From positions 2,171,185 through 2,235,184 of the forward strand of contig NZ_CP101114.1 in the NCBI RefSeq assembly GCF_024297065.1: a stretch of 64,000 bases of DNA. Direction: 5' to 3'. The DNA is from Bartonella harrusi (GTDB taxonomy: Bacteria; Pseudomonadota; Alphaproteobacteria; Rhizobiales; Rhizobiaceae). The notes beneath the pieces are model-generated. The model saw only the letters and a program-made list of their open reading frames with translations, made no database searches and had not been told where the DNA came from. A program made the translations under genes and the position numbers. Position 1 is the first letter of the stretch, and every line of letters starts with the position of its first letter. Below are positions 55,074 to 63,470 of the stretch, in pieces.

Positions 55074-55601
55074 ATGGGTTGGACATATGAACGCGTTGAA
55101 CTTCTTAAGAAGCTTTGGAGTGAAGGGTTAAGTGCAAGTCAGATTGCCGCTCAGTTAGGGGGAGTCAGTAGGAATGCTGTGATCGGTAAAGTGCATCGGT
55201 TAAAGTTACCAGGACGTGGTAAGACAGCACAAGGGGGAGCACGTGCACAAAAGGCATCTCCTAGTGCGCCGTCTCCTCGTATACGCCGTACCCCTTCAGC
55301 TGTATCGCCAACGAATGCTGTTTCTTGCAGTGCTGAAGTAACACCTTTAAAGGTGGAGCCTGTCGTAGAAGATGTCACAGAAACAGATTTTCCTACAAAT
55401 TCAAATGTGGTTGTGCCTCTATCACGTCAGCTTAATCTTTTACAATTGAGTGAAAATACATGTCGATGGCCAGTTGGGGATCCTTTATCACCAGATTTCC
55501 ATTTTTGTGGTGCCGATTCTGGTGAAAATGGTCCCTATTGTGCCTTTCATGCCAAGATAGCATTTCAGCCAATCTCTGAAAGACGACGGATAAGAGTATA
55601 A
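55074..55601 (+). CDS. gcrA: GcrA family cell cycle regulator
   Basis: GcrA is an alphaproteobacterial regulator that works with sigma-70 at promoters methylated by CcrM. The N-terminal DNA-binding helix-turn-helix is highly typical: MGWTYERVELLKKLWSEGLS, ASQIAAQLGGVSRNAVIGKV and HRLKLPGRG (residues 1-49). A proline/serine-rich linker follows (about 50-125). The C-terminal domain that contacts the sigma factor contains CRWPVGDPLSPDFHFCGAD and GPYCAFHAKIAF. The 175 residues match Rhizobiales GcrA. It is a single gene divergent from argD. Confidence 0.95.
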   Translation: MGWTYERVELLKKLWSEGLSASQIAAQLGGVSRNAVIGKVHRLKLPGRGKTAQGGARAQKASPSAPSPRIRRTPSAVSPTNAVSCSAEVTPLKVEPVVEDVTETDFPTNSNVVVPLSRQLNLLQLSENTCRWPVGDPLSPDFHFCGADSGENGPYCAFHAKIAFQPISERRRIRV

Positions 55602-55740
55602 TATTAGCAATGTCATTTCTATTGCCTTCTCTACCTTAGTCGTTAATGTATATTTTTTGTGTAATCTTTGAAATAGGCATACAGCCTAATTTAGAGAGAA
55701 TATGAAGGTATAAAGGTGCAACCACTCACCATCTTTACCG
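55602..55740. other. Short gap after gcrA
   Basis: The spacer holds no ORF and no clear terminator. Around 55700 the reverse strand begins to resemble the integrase copy that ends at 55741. Confidence 0.4.
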
Positions 55741-56065
55741 TCATTTTAATTCAGTTTTACGGCTTTTAAAAGCATCGAGAGCAATATCTTTTAAATAATG
55801 GAGATTACGCATTGCCTCACGTTCTTTAATGGGGTCACGATCCTCATGCAAAACAGAACGCCATTGTGTTGCACATTCACGCGCTTTTTTTAAGAAACAT
55901 TTCTTAAAGCGCACCCAGTCCCATTTCACGACAACGTCTGTGAAGGGTAATAGTGCAAAAACTATTGAGTACCATCATCTTTACGCTTATAAGGTACAAG
56001 CCGGCACCATCATACTCTTTATCAGCTCTCAATGTTGCGACAGTCCTTGCATAAAAACGATTCAT
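55741..56065 (-). pseudogene. Decayed integrase copy 6, N-terminal part
   Basis: From a start at 56063-56065 the reading is MNRFYARTVATLRADKEYDG and AGLYL, then, after a frameshift, CREMGLGALKK. A second frameshift near 55929 leads to ATQWRSVLHEDRDPIKEREAM and NLHYLKDIALDAFKSRKTEL, then a stop. This is the clearest copy of the arm-binding N-terminal domain. The catalytic domain is absent. The conserved upstream block lies at 56066-56241. Confidence 0.85.
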
Positions 56066-56241
56066 AAGAGGTATTTTACTCCTTTCTTGAGAGTTTTTTA
56101 TCCACACAAGAATCCTACTTGTGATGCGCAAGGGAATGGTTTTGATTGATTCAACATAAAGCAAGTTTGAAATGAGAGAATCTTAGGATATTCGAGTCTC
56201 TCATTCAATATGCAAAACGATAAATTATCTTTATAAATTAA
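56066..56241 (-). repeat. Integrase-derived repeat, copy 6, upstream block
   Basis: This conserved block precedes the integrase start of copy 6 and ends at the shared boundary, TTATAAATTAA on the plus strand at 56231-56241. It is about 70-80 percent similar by eye to the blocks at 11309-11482 and 50700-50869. Confidence 0.75.
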
Positions 56242-56399
56242 TGTATTGTTAATATATCATTCTCTTATAAGAAGAAGTTTGTGAGGCTGAGGTCTCTCAT
56301 GAAGAGGGAATATGTTTCCATAAAAGAGTTTGTTGGTGTGTTATTTATTTATATTATTGTGTGATGATATGCTAAAGAGATGCTGATTATTATTCATTT

Positions 56400-56850
56400 T
56401 TTATCGTCTCTTCTCATTGAGCTTTACAGTTTTAAAATCTCTACAACACTCTTTCAAAAACAGTGGAGATTAGAGGTGCTTCGTTTTTTTCTTTTTCATT
56501 CTGTAGTGGAATTGTGCTTTGCACGAAGAAAAATACGACTTGTTCATGACACGCTTATTTGAAAACAACCTCTTTTTTGCTTCAAATCTCATCACGCATG
56601 AGAATAGTGCTAAATTGATAAAAGGGAGAAATATTGTTACGCTTATAAAAGTATAAATCAGTATTTTTATACCCTTTTTTAGCTTCCAATGTTATCTCTT
56701 TTCTTCCATTAAAAGATTTCATGAGAGATATATTTTACCTTTGCCCAAATAATTTTACACATCCCTTCTTACTGTGGCATGCAATTAAGCCTTTGAAGTT
56801 TGATTTAAAGTGTGATGAAAGAGGAAAATCTCATGATATTCACTTTAAGA
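56400..56850 (-). repeat. Integrase-derived repeat, copy 7, strongly decayed
   Basis: Aligned by eye with copy 6, the same order of landmarks appears: a stretch near 56415-56485 matching the part that encodes NLHYLKDIALDAF, then near 56637 TTACGCTTATAA, near 56690 CTTCCAATGTTA, and a block near 56730-56840 resembling the upstream region. Many indels are present. It therefore stands in tandem with copy 6, in the same orientation. Confidence 0.6.
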
Positions 56851-56865
56851 GTGAGAAATAATCAA

Positions 56866-57468
56866 TTAATACGTTGAATTTTTTGTCATAATAGCTTTTT
56901 CAATTTTTGGCAGAATTTTTTTCTGATAAATTTGCCATGTTAAAGGTCCCACATGTTTGGCAATAATAAGACTTTCTTTATTCAAAAGAAAAGTTTCTGG
57001 TGGTCCATAGACACCCCAATTAATAGCTGTATATCCTGAAGTGTCAAAGCCAATAGCTTTAAAAGGATTACCAAAATTTCTCAAAAAGCGTTGTGCGTTC
57101 TCTTTGCTATCCTTATAATTAATACCAATAACGTCAAAACGTTGATCTTGTGCAATCTTCATAAGAAGGGGATGCTCTGTGCGACAAGATAAACACCAAG
57201 ATCCCCAAAAATTGACCAATGTTACGCGTCCTTTAAATTGTTCTGAATTGAGAAGATGATTTTCCTTACCAAGGAGGGGCAGATTGGTTTTTGGAGCGGG
57301 TTTTTCAGATAATGTGTTTAGAGGAAGGAAATTATCATTGGGATGTTTGCTACTTGTAAAATAGAAGAAAAGCATAATGAGAAGAAGAAAAAACACAAAG
57401 GGTCCAAAAAGACCCAATAAAGCGAATAAAGATACGCTGTTTTTAGGTTTTTGAAGGACCTTGTGCAT
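56866..57468 (-). CDS. ccmG: Cytochrome c biogenesis thiol-disulfide protein (CcmG/DsbE)
   Basis: CcmG is a membrane-anchored periplasmic thioredoxin-like reductant that helps keep apocytochrome c and its chaperone reduced. A single N-terminal membrane helix covers about residues 14-37. The thioredoxin-like domain follows, with active-site C92 and C95 in NFWGSWCLSCRTEHP and the family GVYGPPETFLL motif near 152-162. The 200 residues match CcmG. It is the last gene of ccmABCDG; its start lies one base after the ccmD stop. No terminator was recognised downstream. Confidence 0.94.
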   Translation of the reverse strand: MHKVLQKPKNSVSLFALLGLFGPFVFFLLLIMLFFYFTSSKHPNDNFLPLNTLSEKPAPKTNLPLLGKENHLLNSEQFKGRVTLVNFWGSWCLSCRTEHPLLMKIAQDQRFDVIGINYKDSKENAQRFLRNFGNPFKAIGFDTSGYTAINWGVYGPPETFLLNKESLIIAKHVGPLTWQIYQKKILPKIEKAIMTKNSTY

Positions 57469-57469
57469 T

Positions 57470-57694
57470 CTATTTTTCTTCTTCGAACAGCTCTTTTTGC
57501 TTCAACTGTTGTAGGATTTTTTTCTGATATTGACCTTTGTAGAGAATGTACCCAATAAAACATAAAAGAGAGAGTGCAGAAAACATATAGCTTAGAACCA
57601 CAATTTGTTCGTGGTGAAGGGTACCAAGAAACCAGTCAATTTTCTGAAAGAGATTTCCTAAAACTTCATTGTGAATGTTGTTTAGGTCGAGCAT
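57470..57694 (-). CDS. ccmD: Heme exporter protein CcmD
   Basis: CcmD is a small membrane protein that helps release heme-loaded CcmE from CcmABC. It has one membrane helix (about residues 31-52, IVVLSYMFSALSLLCFIGYI), preceded by a short periplasmic part and followed by a basic, then acidic, cytoplasmic tail (KILQQLKQKELFEEEK). The sequence is poorly conserved in this family; size (74 residues), topology and position between ccmC and ccmG support the call. Its start overlaps the ccmC stop. Confidence 0.85.
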   Translation of the reverse strand: MLDLNNIHNEVLGNLFQKIDWFLGTLHHEQIVVLSYMFSALSLLCFIGYILYKGQYQKKILQQLKQKELFEEEK

Positions 57695-58461
57695 GATGAA
57701 GAATCCTGATGTTGTACATAACGGGCTTTTTTAATCTGAAGTATTTGGATATGACGACGATTGATTTCATTTCGCATAGCCATCAAATAGAGTAAAATAA
57801 ACAGAAGGCTGAAACACAATATCATTGTTATGAGGGGCCATAACATAGCATGCTCGATAGTTGGTCCTCCTGAACGTAAAAGTGACGCTGATTGATGGAG
57901 TGTATTCCACCAATTAACGGAGAATTTAATAATGGGAATATTGATCAGCCCAACGAGTGTGAGAATTGCTGTAGCGCGTGTCGCTTTTGTTTTGTTATCA
58001 AAAGCGCGAGCAAGCATGATAATGGCAAGGTAGATAAAAAGTAAAATTAAAACTGATGTAAGACGTGCATCCCATACCCACCACGTTCCCCATGTTGGGC
58101 ACCCCCAAAGTGCACCAGTCATCAGAGCCAAAGCGGTAAAAAGTGCTCCAATAGGCGCACCGCATCTGAGTGCGATATCAGCAAGATGATGTCTCCAAAC
58201 CAAACTTTCTAATGCAGCAATGCTTATTATGATATAACCAAATGTTGAGAGCCAGGCAAATGGTACATGAATATACATAATCTTGACGGTGATACCTTGT
58301 TGATAGTCATCAGGCGAATGCACAATCAGAACAAACCCTAAAAAAAGAAGACAGAATATGATACCCGTTAACCAAGGCAAAATAGCACTGCTTATTTTCA
58401 TAAAACGGGTTAAACTTGGTGGAAGTGACCTTGTTTTATATATGTGAGATGTTTTCTTCAT
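57682..58461 (-). CDS. ccmC: Heme exporter permease CcmC
   Basis: CcmC binds heme and, with CcmE, loads it for attachment to c-type cytochromes. The WWD heme-handling motif is intact: WGTWWVWDARLTS near residues 115-127. Six membrane helices are apparent, starting with AILPWLTGIIFCLLFLGFVLI. The ATG at 58461 gives 259 residues; a TTG at 58497 would add twelve, and neither has an obvious Shine-Dalgarno. It follows ccmB by about 45 bases and overlaps ccmD. Confidence 0.95.
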   Translation of the reverse strand: MKKTSHIYKTRSLPPSLTRFMKISSAILPWLTGIIFCLLFLGFVLIVHSPDDYQQGITVKIMYIHVPFAWLSTFGYIIISIAALESLVWRHHLADIALRCGAPIGALFTALALMTGALWGCPTWGTWWVWDARLTSVLILLFIYLAIIMLARAFDNKTKATRATAILTLVGLINIPIIKFSVNWWNTLHQSASLLRSGGPTIEHAMLWPLITMILCFSLLFILLYLMAMRNEINRRHIQILQIKKARYVQHQDSSSCST

Positions 58462-58504
58462 GAGATTTATAATAGGCAGAGTTTTACTGTGCGGCAATCA
58501 TCTT

Positions 58505-59173
58505 TTATGATTCTGATAAAAGCTTGAGCGTTATAGCGGCAACAAAAGAGCTAAAAAGACTCAAAAGAAGTGAAAAAGCAATAAGAAGAGTCAAGGAAGC
58601 ACAAAAAGAGATATGTGGATTTGTTGGCGCTATAGCAGCTGAAACACCAAAAATCATAATTGGAATAATCCACGGTAAGATGATGATAAAAATGAGAAGA
58701 GTACTGTGTAACAATGATATAGCTAGGGCTGCTCCTATCGCGCCGATAAAAATAATGGCAGGTGTTCCGCATAAGAGAGTAAGTATCGTTGTGAAAGTGA
58801 TCGTAGCATCTAAATGGAGCATGAATGCTAAAATAGGAGTAACAAAAAGAAGAGGAAACATTGTTCCTACCCAATGGGCAAGGCATTTGGTAAAGACGAT
58901 CAATGTCAAACTTTGTCTTTGTTCAGAGAGGATAAATTGGTCAAATGTTCCATCATCGTGATCAGTTTGAAAAAGTTTATTCAGATTGAGAAGTCCTGCG
59001 AGAAGAGCTCCAAACCATAATATGCCTGGGCCTATTTGTGCCAGTACTTTAGGATCTGGTCCAATGGCAAAGGGGGTTACCAAAACAACAGCGATGAAAA
59101 ACAAAAGTCCTGTTAACGAAGAGGCTTGCGGAGTTAAAGCGAGTTTAAGATCACGCCAGAACAGAGCTTTCAT
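58505..59173 (-). CDS. ccmB: Heme exporter permease CcmB
   Basis: CcmB is the integral-membrane partner of the ATPase CcmA in the CcmABC complex of cytochrome c maturation. Six hydrophobic segments are visible, and the family segments RDLKLALTPQASSLTGLLFF at the start, GILWFGALLAGLLNLNKLF near 50-68, and DHDDGTFDQFIL near 72-83 are present. The 222 residues are typical. Its start overlaps the ccmA stop by four bases, so the two are coupled. Confidence 0.95.
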   Translation of the reverse strand: MKALFWRDLKLALTPQASSLTGLLFFIAVVLVTPFAIGPDPKVLAQIGPGILWFGALLAGLLNLNKLFQTDHDDGTFDQFILSEQRQSLTLIVFTKCLAHWVGTMFPLLFVTPILAFMLHLDATITFTTILTLLCGTPAIIFIGAIGAALAISLLHSTLLIFIIILPWIIPIMIFGVSAAIAPTNPHISFCASLTLLIAFSLLLSLFSSFVAAITLKLLSES

Positions 59174-59796
59174 TTTCTTCTCTCTTTAGAAAGTGAGAAT
59201 TCTTCTAGAGCAATTTTTATGTTTTCCAAAATTCCGAGGGGATGATGGGTTGCAGCGATAATCATACCGCCTTGATTGAGATGGCGCTGAAAAATATTGG
59301 CAAGAAGAATTTGAGCATGGTTATCAACGCCCGATATTGGTTCATCTAAAATCCAAATAGGACGATGGGAGAGCAAAAGACGCGCAATGGCCACACGCTT
59401 TTTTTGTCCAGTTGATAAAACATTGAAGGGTAAAGTTTCAAGATCAGAAAGACCGATGTCGGCAAGAGCTTCCTGCGGACAAAGCAAATGTTGTCCATAA
59501 AATGCTGACCAAAATTGCAGATTTTCGATAACCGATAAGGAAGGTTTCATAGCATTTTGTGAACCAAGATAATGACATGCCGTAGCGACAGGATATGTTT
59601 GTTTTTTGTCTTTAAGAGTTATAGAACCCTCAGCAGCTTCAAGAAGACCAACGATGATTCGTAATAATGTAGATTTTCCGATTCCATTTGGACCTGTGAC
59701 TATCATAAGTTGTTGTGGAAATAAGCAAAAAGAAAGATCTTCAAACAGAACGTCGTGGTTTCTATGAGCGGCCAAATTCTTACCTGATAACACCAT
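59170..59796 (-). CDS. ccmA: Heme exporter ATP-binding protein CcmA
   Basis: CcmA is the ATPase of the CcmAB complex, needed to release holo-CcmE. Walker A GPNGIGKSTLL lies near residues 35-45, the signature LSTGQKKRVAIARLLL near 126-141, and Walker B IWILDEPISG near 147-156. The signature LSTGQ, rather than LSGGQ, is usual for CcmA. At 208 residues it is typical. It starts the ccmABCDG operon; the upstream gap shared with acnA holds a 40-base palindrome and an Irr-type inverted repeat. Confidence 0.96.
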   Translation of the reverse strand: MVLSGKNLAAHRNHDVLFEDLSFCLFPQQLMIVTGPNGIGKSTLLRIIVGLLEAAEGSITLKDKKQTYPVATACHYLGSQNAMKPSLSVIENLQFWSAFYGQHLLCPQEALADIGLSDLETLPFNVLSTGQKKRVAIARLLLSHRPIWILDEPISGVDNHAQILLANIFQRHLNQGGMIIAATHHPLGILENIKIALEEFSLSKERRK

Positions 59797-59855
59797 GTGG
59801 CTGTCTACTTTGCTTTTCTTTTGAGAACATTTATTGCATCCTAGGATAAAAAATT

Positions 59856-59895
59856 ACATAATCGCATAAAAAACATGTTTTTTATGCGATTATGT
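59856..59895. promoter_or_regulatory. Perfect 40-base palindrome between ccmA and acnA
   Basis: The left arm, ACATAATCGCATAAAAAACA (59856-59875), is the exact reverse complement of the right arm (59876-59895). There is no spacer. It lies between two divergent promoters, so an operator for a dimeric regulator or a cruciform/transcript hairpin is more likely than a terminator. No known motif was matched. Confidence 0.75.
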
Positions 59896-59911
59896 CTAGA
59901 ATAGTTCTAGA
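59895..59911. promoter_or_regulatory. Irr-type (ICE-like) inverted repeat
   Basis: TCTAGAATAGTTCTAGA is a perfect 7-3-7 inverted repeat. Its core TAGAA-N3-TTCTA is the pattern I recall for the iron control element bound by Irr in Rhizobiales. A second, imperfect unit follows at 59906-59922. acnA is a known member of Irr regulons in the order, and ccm genes handle heme, so iron or heme control of both divergent operons is plausible. Confidence 0.6.
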
Positions 59912-59955
59912 AATAGTTCTATAAACTATATATTACATTAATATTTGGTGTAAAA

Positions 59956-60116
59956 TATAATTTTTGGCGCTGATTTCCGAATTTGCCTATGGGAGAGCAG
60001 AGGGGGAAATGGATGGCGGAGGTAATTGCGTCTGCGTTCAGGCTGCGACCTTAACTCGTAGTTTGTGTTGTTCATTCCGGGAAATTGGGTGGTTTATAGC
60101 ATGAGGGTGGACAGTC
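59956..60116 (+). promoter_or_regulatory. acnA promoter -10 and GC-rich leader with small upstream ORFs
   Basis: TATAAT at 59956-59961 is a consensus -10; ATTACA about 18 bases upstream is a fair -35. The leader of about 150 bases is richer in GC than its surroundings. AGGGGG at 60001-60006 precedes two ATGs: 60009-60104 could encode a 31-residue peptide with four cysteines (MDGGGNCVCVQAAT at its start), and 60013-60054 a 13-residue peptide (MAEVIASAFRLRP). Translation of either could affect acnA, but this is untested. Confidence 0.45.
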
Positions 60117-62804
60117 ATGACTCAAATTGATAGCTTTAATTGTCGCAGAACTTTAGATGTTGAGGGCAAGGAATATATTTATTACAGTTTGATTGAAGCG
60201 GAAAAGAATGGGCTCGATGGTGTTTCTCGTCTACCGTTTTCAATGAAGGTTATTCTCGAAAATTTATTACGTTTTGAAGATGGACGTTCGGTTAAAAAAG
60301 AAGACATCCTAAATGTTGCTAAGTGGTTAAATGACAAAGGCAGTGCGGGTGCGGAAATTGCTTACCGTCCCGCGCGCGTTCTTATGCAAGATTTCACGGG
60401 TGTGCCTGCGGTTGTTGACCTTTCGGCAATGCGTGATGCTATGGTTAAACTTGGCGGGAACGCTGACAAAATCAACCCTCTTATTCCCGTTGATCTCATC
60501 ATTGATCATTCAATTATTGTTGATTATTTTGGCAACCCTATGGCCTTTAAAGAAAATGTTGAGTGTGAATATGAACGCAACAGTGAACGCTATCGTTTTC
60601 TCAAATGGGGACAGCAAGCGTTTCAAAATTTTCGCGTTGTTCCTCCAGGCACAGGGATTTGCCATCAAGTTAATCTAGAATATTTAGCACAATGTGTGTG
60701 GATGAAGAATGAGGAAAAACATCAGACAGTTTATCCTGATACCTGTGTAGGAACAGATTCTCATACAACGATGGTAAATGGTTTGGGTGTTTTAGGTTGG
60801 GGTGTTGGTGGTATTGAAGCAGAAGCGGCAATGTTAGGCCAGCCCGTTTCTATGCTGTTGCCTGAAGTGATAGGTTTCCGTTTAACCGGTAGATTAAAAG
60901 AAGGCGTAACAGCGACTGATTTAGTGTTGACGGTTACGCAAATGTTACGAAAGAAGGGTGTCGTTGGTAAGTTTGTTGAGTTTTTTGGTCCAGGTCTGGA
61001 GCATATGACACTTGCTGATCGAGCAACAATTGGGAATATGGCACCTGAATATGGTGCAACCTGTGGTTTTTTTCCAATTGATAAAGAAACAGTGCGTTAT
61101 CTCAATATGACAGGGCGGGATGAAAGTCGGATTGCTCTGGTAGAAGCTTATTCTAAAGCGCAAGGGATGTGGCATGATGAAGAAATAGCCAATCCTATTT
61201 TTAGTGATACAATTGAATTAAATATGGAAAGTGTTGTGCCTTCTATGGCTGGTCCTAAACGTCCTGAAGGCCGAATGGCATTGGAAAATGTTGGACAGGG
61301 TTTTGAGGGAGCGTTGGTCGAAGACTATAAGAAGACTGTTGGGCAAGATGACCGTTATGAAGTTGAAGGTGAGGAGTTTACGCTTGGCCATGGTGATGTT
61401 GTGATTGCTGCGATTACCTCTTGCACAAATACATCAAATCCAAGTGTTCTTATTGCCGCAGGTCTTTTAGCGCGTAATGCTGTAGCGAAAGGTCTTAAGA
61501 GAAAACCATGGGTTAAAACTTCTCTTGCACCTGGTTCGCAAGTTGTTGAAGCTTACCTTATCAATTCTGGTCTACAAAAAGATTTAAATGCACTAGGGTT
61601 TAACTTAGTGGGTTTTGGGTGCACAACGTGTATAGGGAATTCTGGTCCTTTGTCCCCAGCTATTTCCAAAACAATTAATAATCATAGTTTAATTGCTGCT
61701 GCAGTTCTTTCAGGAAATCGTAATTTTGAAGGGCGTGTATCCCCTGATGTGCAAGCGAATTATTTAGCTTCACCACCACTGGTTGTTGCACACGCTTTGG
61801 CAGGAACAGTGCGTAAAGATTTAACGAAGGAGCCTCTTGGAGAAGGTTCAGATGGTCAATCCGTTTACTTGAGAGACATTTGGCCAACGTCTAAAGAAAT
61901 CCAAGAATTTATCGAAAAGAGTGTTACACGTAAACTTTTTGCTGAAAAATATGCGGATGTTTTTAAGGGGGACAAACATTGGCGAGAAGTTCAGGTTCCT
62001 TCGGGTTCTACCTATTCTTGGGATGAGCAATCAACATATGTCCGTAATCCACCTTATTTTGAGAAGATGCGGAAAATTCCTGATGTCTTGTCAGATATTA
62101 AGAATGCGCGGATTTTAGGTTTATTTGGTGATAAAATCACAACAGATCACATTTCTCCGGCTGGTTCCATTAAGACTGATTCTCCAGCGGGTAAATATTT
62201 GATGGACCATGGGGTTAGCGTGGCTGATTTTAATCAGTATGGAACACGTCGTGGGAATCATGAAGTGATGATGCGTGGGACTTTTGCCAATATTCGCATT
62301 CGCAACTTCATGCTGGGAGAAAATGGTCGTGAAGGAGGGTATACAATTCATTATCCTTCAGGGACAGAGCAAACAATTTATGATGCCGCAATGGCCTATA
62401 AGCAGGAAGGTGTCCCCCTCGTTATTTTTGCTGGTATTGAATATGGTAATGGGTCATCGCGTGATTGGGCAGCGAAGGGCACCAATCTTCTTGGTGTAAA
62501 AGCAGTGATTGCTCAATCTTTTGAGCGGATTCATCGTTCAAATCTTGTTGGTATGGGAATCGTTCCCTTTGTTTTTGAAGCGGGTACGAGTTGGCAATCT
62601 TTAGGCTTAAAGGGGGATGAAAAAGTAACGATTGAAGAGATTCATGACTTAAAACCTCGTCAGAAAACAGTGGCGACCATTACTTTTTCTGATGGAACGA
62701 TAAAAAATGTTCCTTTATTGTGTCGTGTTGATACAGAGGATGAGTTAGACTATTTGCATCATGGTGGAATTTTGCAATATGTTTTGCGAAACCTAGCAGT
62801 TTAA
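60117..62804 (+). CDS. acnA: Aconitate hydratase (AcnA)
   Basis: AcnA interconverts citrate and isocitrate in the TCA cycle using a 4Fe-4S cluster. The cluster cysteines are in ITSCTNTSNPSVL near residue 440 and FGCTTCIGNSGPLS near 505. The N-terminal TCVGTDSHTTMVNGLGVLGWG with GVGGIEAEAAMLGQP and the C-terminal swivel domain (GSSRDWAAKGTNLLGVKAVI) identify the AcnA/IRP1 type. At 895 residues it is full length. GAGGGTGGA precedes the ATG. It is divergent from ccmABCDG, with apparent shared iron/heme-type regulation. Confidence 0.97.
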   Translation: MTQIDSFNCRRTLDVEGKEYIYYSLIEAEKNGLDGVSRLPFSMKVILENLLRFEDGRSVKKEDILNVAKWLNDKGSAGAEIAYRPARVLMQDFTGVPAVVDLSAMRDAMVKLGGNADKINPLIPVDLIIDHSIIVDYFGNPMAFKENVECEYERNSERYRFLKWGQQAFQNFRVVPPGTGICHQVNLEYLAQCVWMKNEEKHQTVYPDTCVGTDSHTTMVNGLGVLGWGVGGIEAEAAMLGQPVSMLLPEVIGFRLTGRLKEGVTATDLVLTVTQMLRKKGVVGKFVEFFGPGLEHMTLADRATIGNMAPEYGATCGFFPIDKETVRYLNMTGRDESRIALVEAYSKAQGMWHDEEIANPIFSDTIELNMESVVPSMAGPKRPEGRMALENVGQGFEGALVEDYKKTVGQDDRYEVEGEEFTLGHGDVVIAAITSCTNTSNPSVLIAAGLLARNAVAKGLKRKPWVKTSLAPGSQVVEAYLINSGLQKDLNALGFNLVGFGCTTCIGNSGPLSPAISKTINNHSLIAAAVLSGNRNFEGRVSPDVQANYLASPPLVVAHALAGTVRKDLTKEPLGEGSDGQSVYLRDIWPTSKEIQEFIEKSVTRKLFAEKYADVFKGDKHWREVQVPSGSTYSWDEQSTYVRNPPYFEKMRKIPDVLSDIKNARILGLFGDKITTDHISPAGSIKTDSPAGKYLMDHGVSVADFNQYGTRRGNHEVMMRGTFANIRIRNFMLGENGREGGYTIHYPSGTEQTIYDAAMAYKQEGVPLVIFAGIEYGNGSSRDWAAKGTNLLGVKAVIAQSFERIHRSNLVGMGIVPFVFEAGTSWQSLGLKGDEKVTIEEIHDLKPRQKTVATITFSDGTIKNVPLLCRVDTEDELDYLHHGGILQYVLRNLAV

Positions 62805-62893
62805 ACGACATTCGTTCAGGATGTCTTTAAACTATTCAAATAAGTGTTCAGAAGTTTGGCTTTATCTTTTTATGCCTCTTTTTGAAAATTCGA

Positions 62894-62922
62894 TTGACGT
62901 TAGCTTAAGGATTGCGCTATAA
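62894..62922 (+). promoter_or_regulatory. Sigma-70-type promoter of rpsT
   Basis: TTGACG (62894-62899) and CTATAA (62917-62922) are separated by the ideal 17 bases. The promoter would give a leader of about 100 bases before rpsT at 63034. Confidence 0.7.
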
Positions 62923-63033
62923 GCTGCGCTGTTATTGGCAGCTTTAAATTTTATTGCTGAGATTAGATTTATTTAGATAGGTAGGGGTGTTGTTTGAACC
63001 GATCCTACCTGATGCGTTGAAAGAGAGAGATTT

Positions 63034-63300
63034 ATGGCGAATACACCTTCCGCTCGAAAGGCGGTGCGCAAAGTTGCAGCACGTACACAGGTTAATAAGG
63101 CCCGCCGTTCACGCGTTCGTACCTTTATACGTAAGTTTGACGATGCTTTAGCCGGTGGTGATAAGGCTTCTGCAGAAAGAGCGTTTAAGAATTTTGAACC
63201 TGAAATTATGCGTGCAGTTTCCAAAGGGGTTTTTCATAAAAACGCTGCTGCGCGAAAAGTATCACGTTTAGCAAGACGTTTAAAGGCTTTTAGCGTTTAG
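63034..63300 (+). CDS. rpsT: 30S ribosomal protein S20
   Basis: S20 is a basic primary-binding protein of the small subunit. The protein starts [20 protein letters not shown], continues [19 protein letters not shown], and ends with [20 protein letters not shown]; 88 residues is the typical Rhizobiales size. It has its own promoter upstream and a strong terminator downstream. In alphaproteobacteria rpsT commonly lies next to dnaA, which would then be expected just beyond the right edge. Confidence 0.98.
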   Translation: MANTPSARKAVRKVAARTQVNKARRSRVRTFIRKFDDALAGGDKASAERAFKNFEPEIMRAVSKGVFHKNAAARKVSRLARRLKAFSV

Positions 63301-63320
63301 GCTTCTCCATTTTACTAAAA

Positions 63321-63354
63321 AAACCAGCATCGGTGTGGATGCTGGTTTTTTTTT
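63321..63354 (+). terminator. Intrinsic terminator after rpsT
   Basis: AAACCAGCATC (63321-63331) pairs perfectly with GATGCTGGTTT (63338-63348) across a six-base loop and is followed by a T-run to 63354. It lies 20 bases after the rpsT stop. Confidence 0.92.
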
Positions 63355-63447
63355 ACATATTTTTTGGAAAGATTCGCCTTTTTAGGAGAAAAAATTGGTA
63401 GCGATTCTTCTGTTTAAAAGGAGAAAAAATACGTAGATTTTGTATGG

Positions 63448-63470
63448 TTATCCACAAGCTCTGTGGATTT
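63448..63470. promoter_or_regulatory. DnaA box pair
   Basis: TTATCCACA at 63448-63456 is a perfect DnaA box. The inverted TGTGGATTT at 63462-63470 matches seven of nine positions of the reverse box. Their spacing of five bases would allow paired DnaA binding, either for dnaA autoregulation or for origin function. Confidence 0.55.

Larger units (their letters stand above)
59797..60116. other. Divergent regulatory region between ccmA and acnA
   Basis: This 320-base gap holds a perfect 40-base palindrome (59856-59895), an Irr-type inverted repeat (59895-59911), a consensus -10 hexamer TATAAT at 59956-59961, and a GC-rich leader from about 59983 to 60080 with two overlapping small ORFs. It is the densest regulatory region of the window. 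Confidence 0.7.

Noticed and set aside
56380..56562. 60-codon plus-strand ORF
   Set aside because: It runs antisense to a strongly decayed integrase copy and has no recognisable protein sequence.
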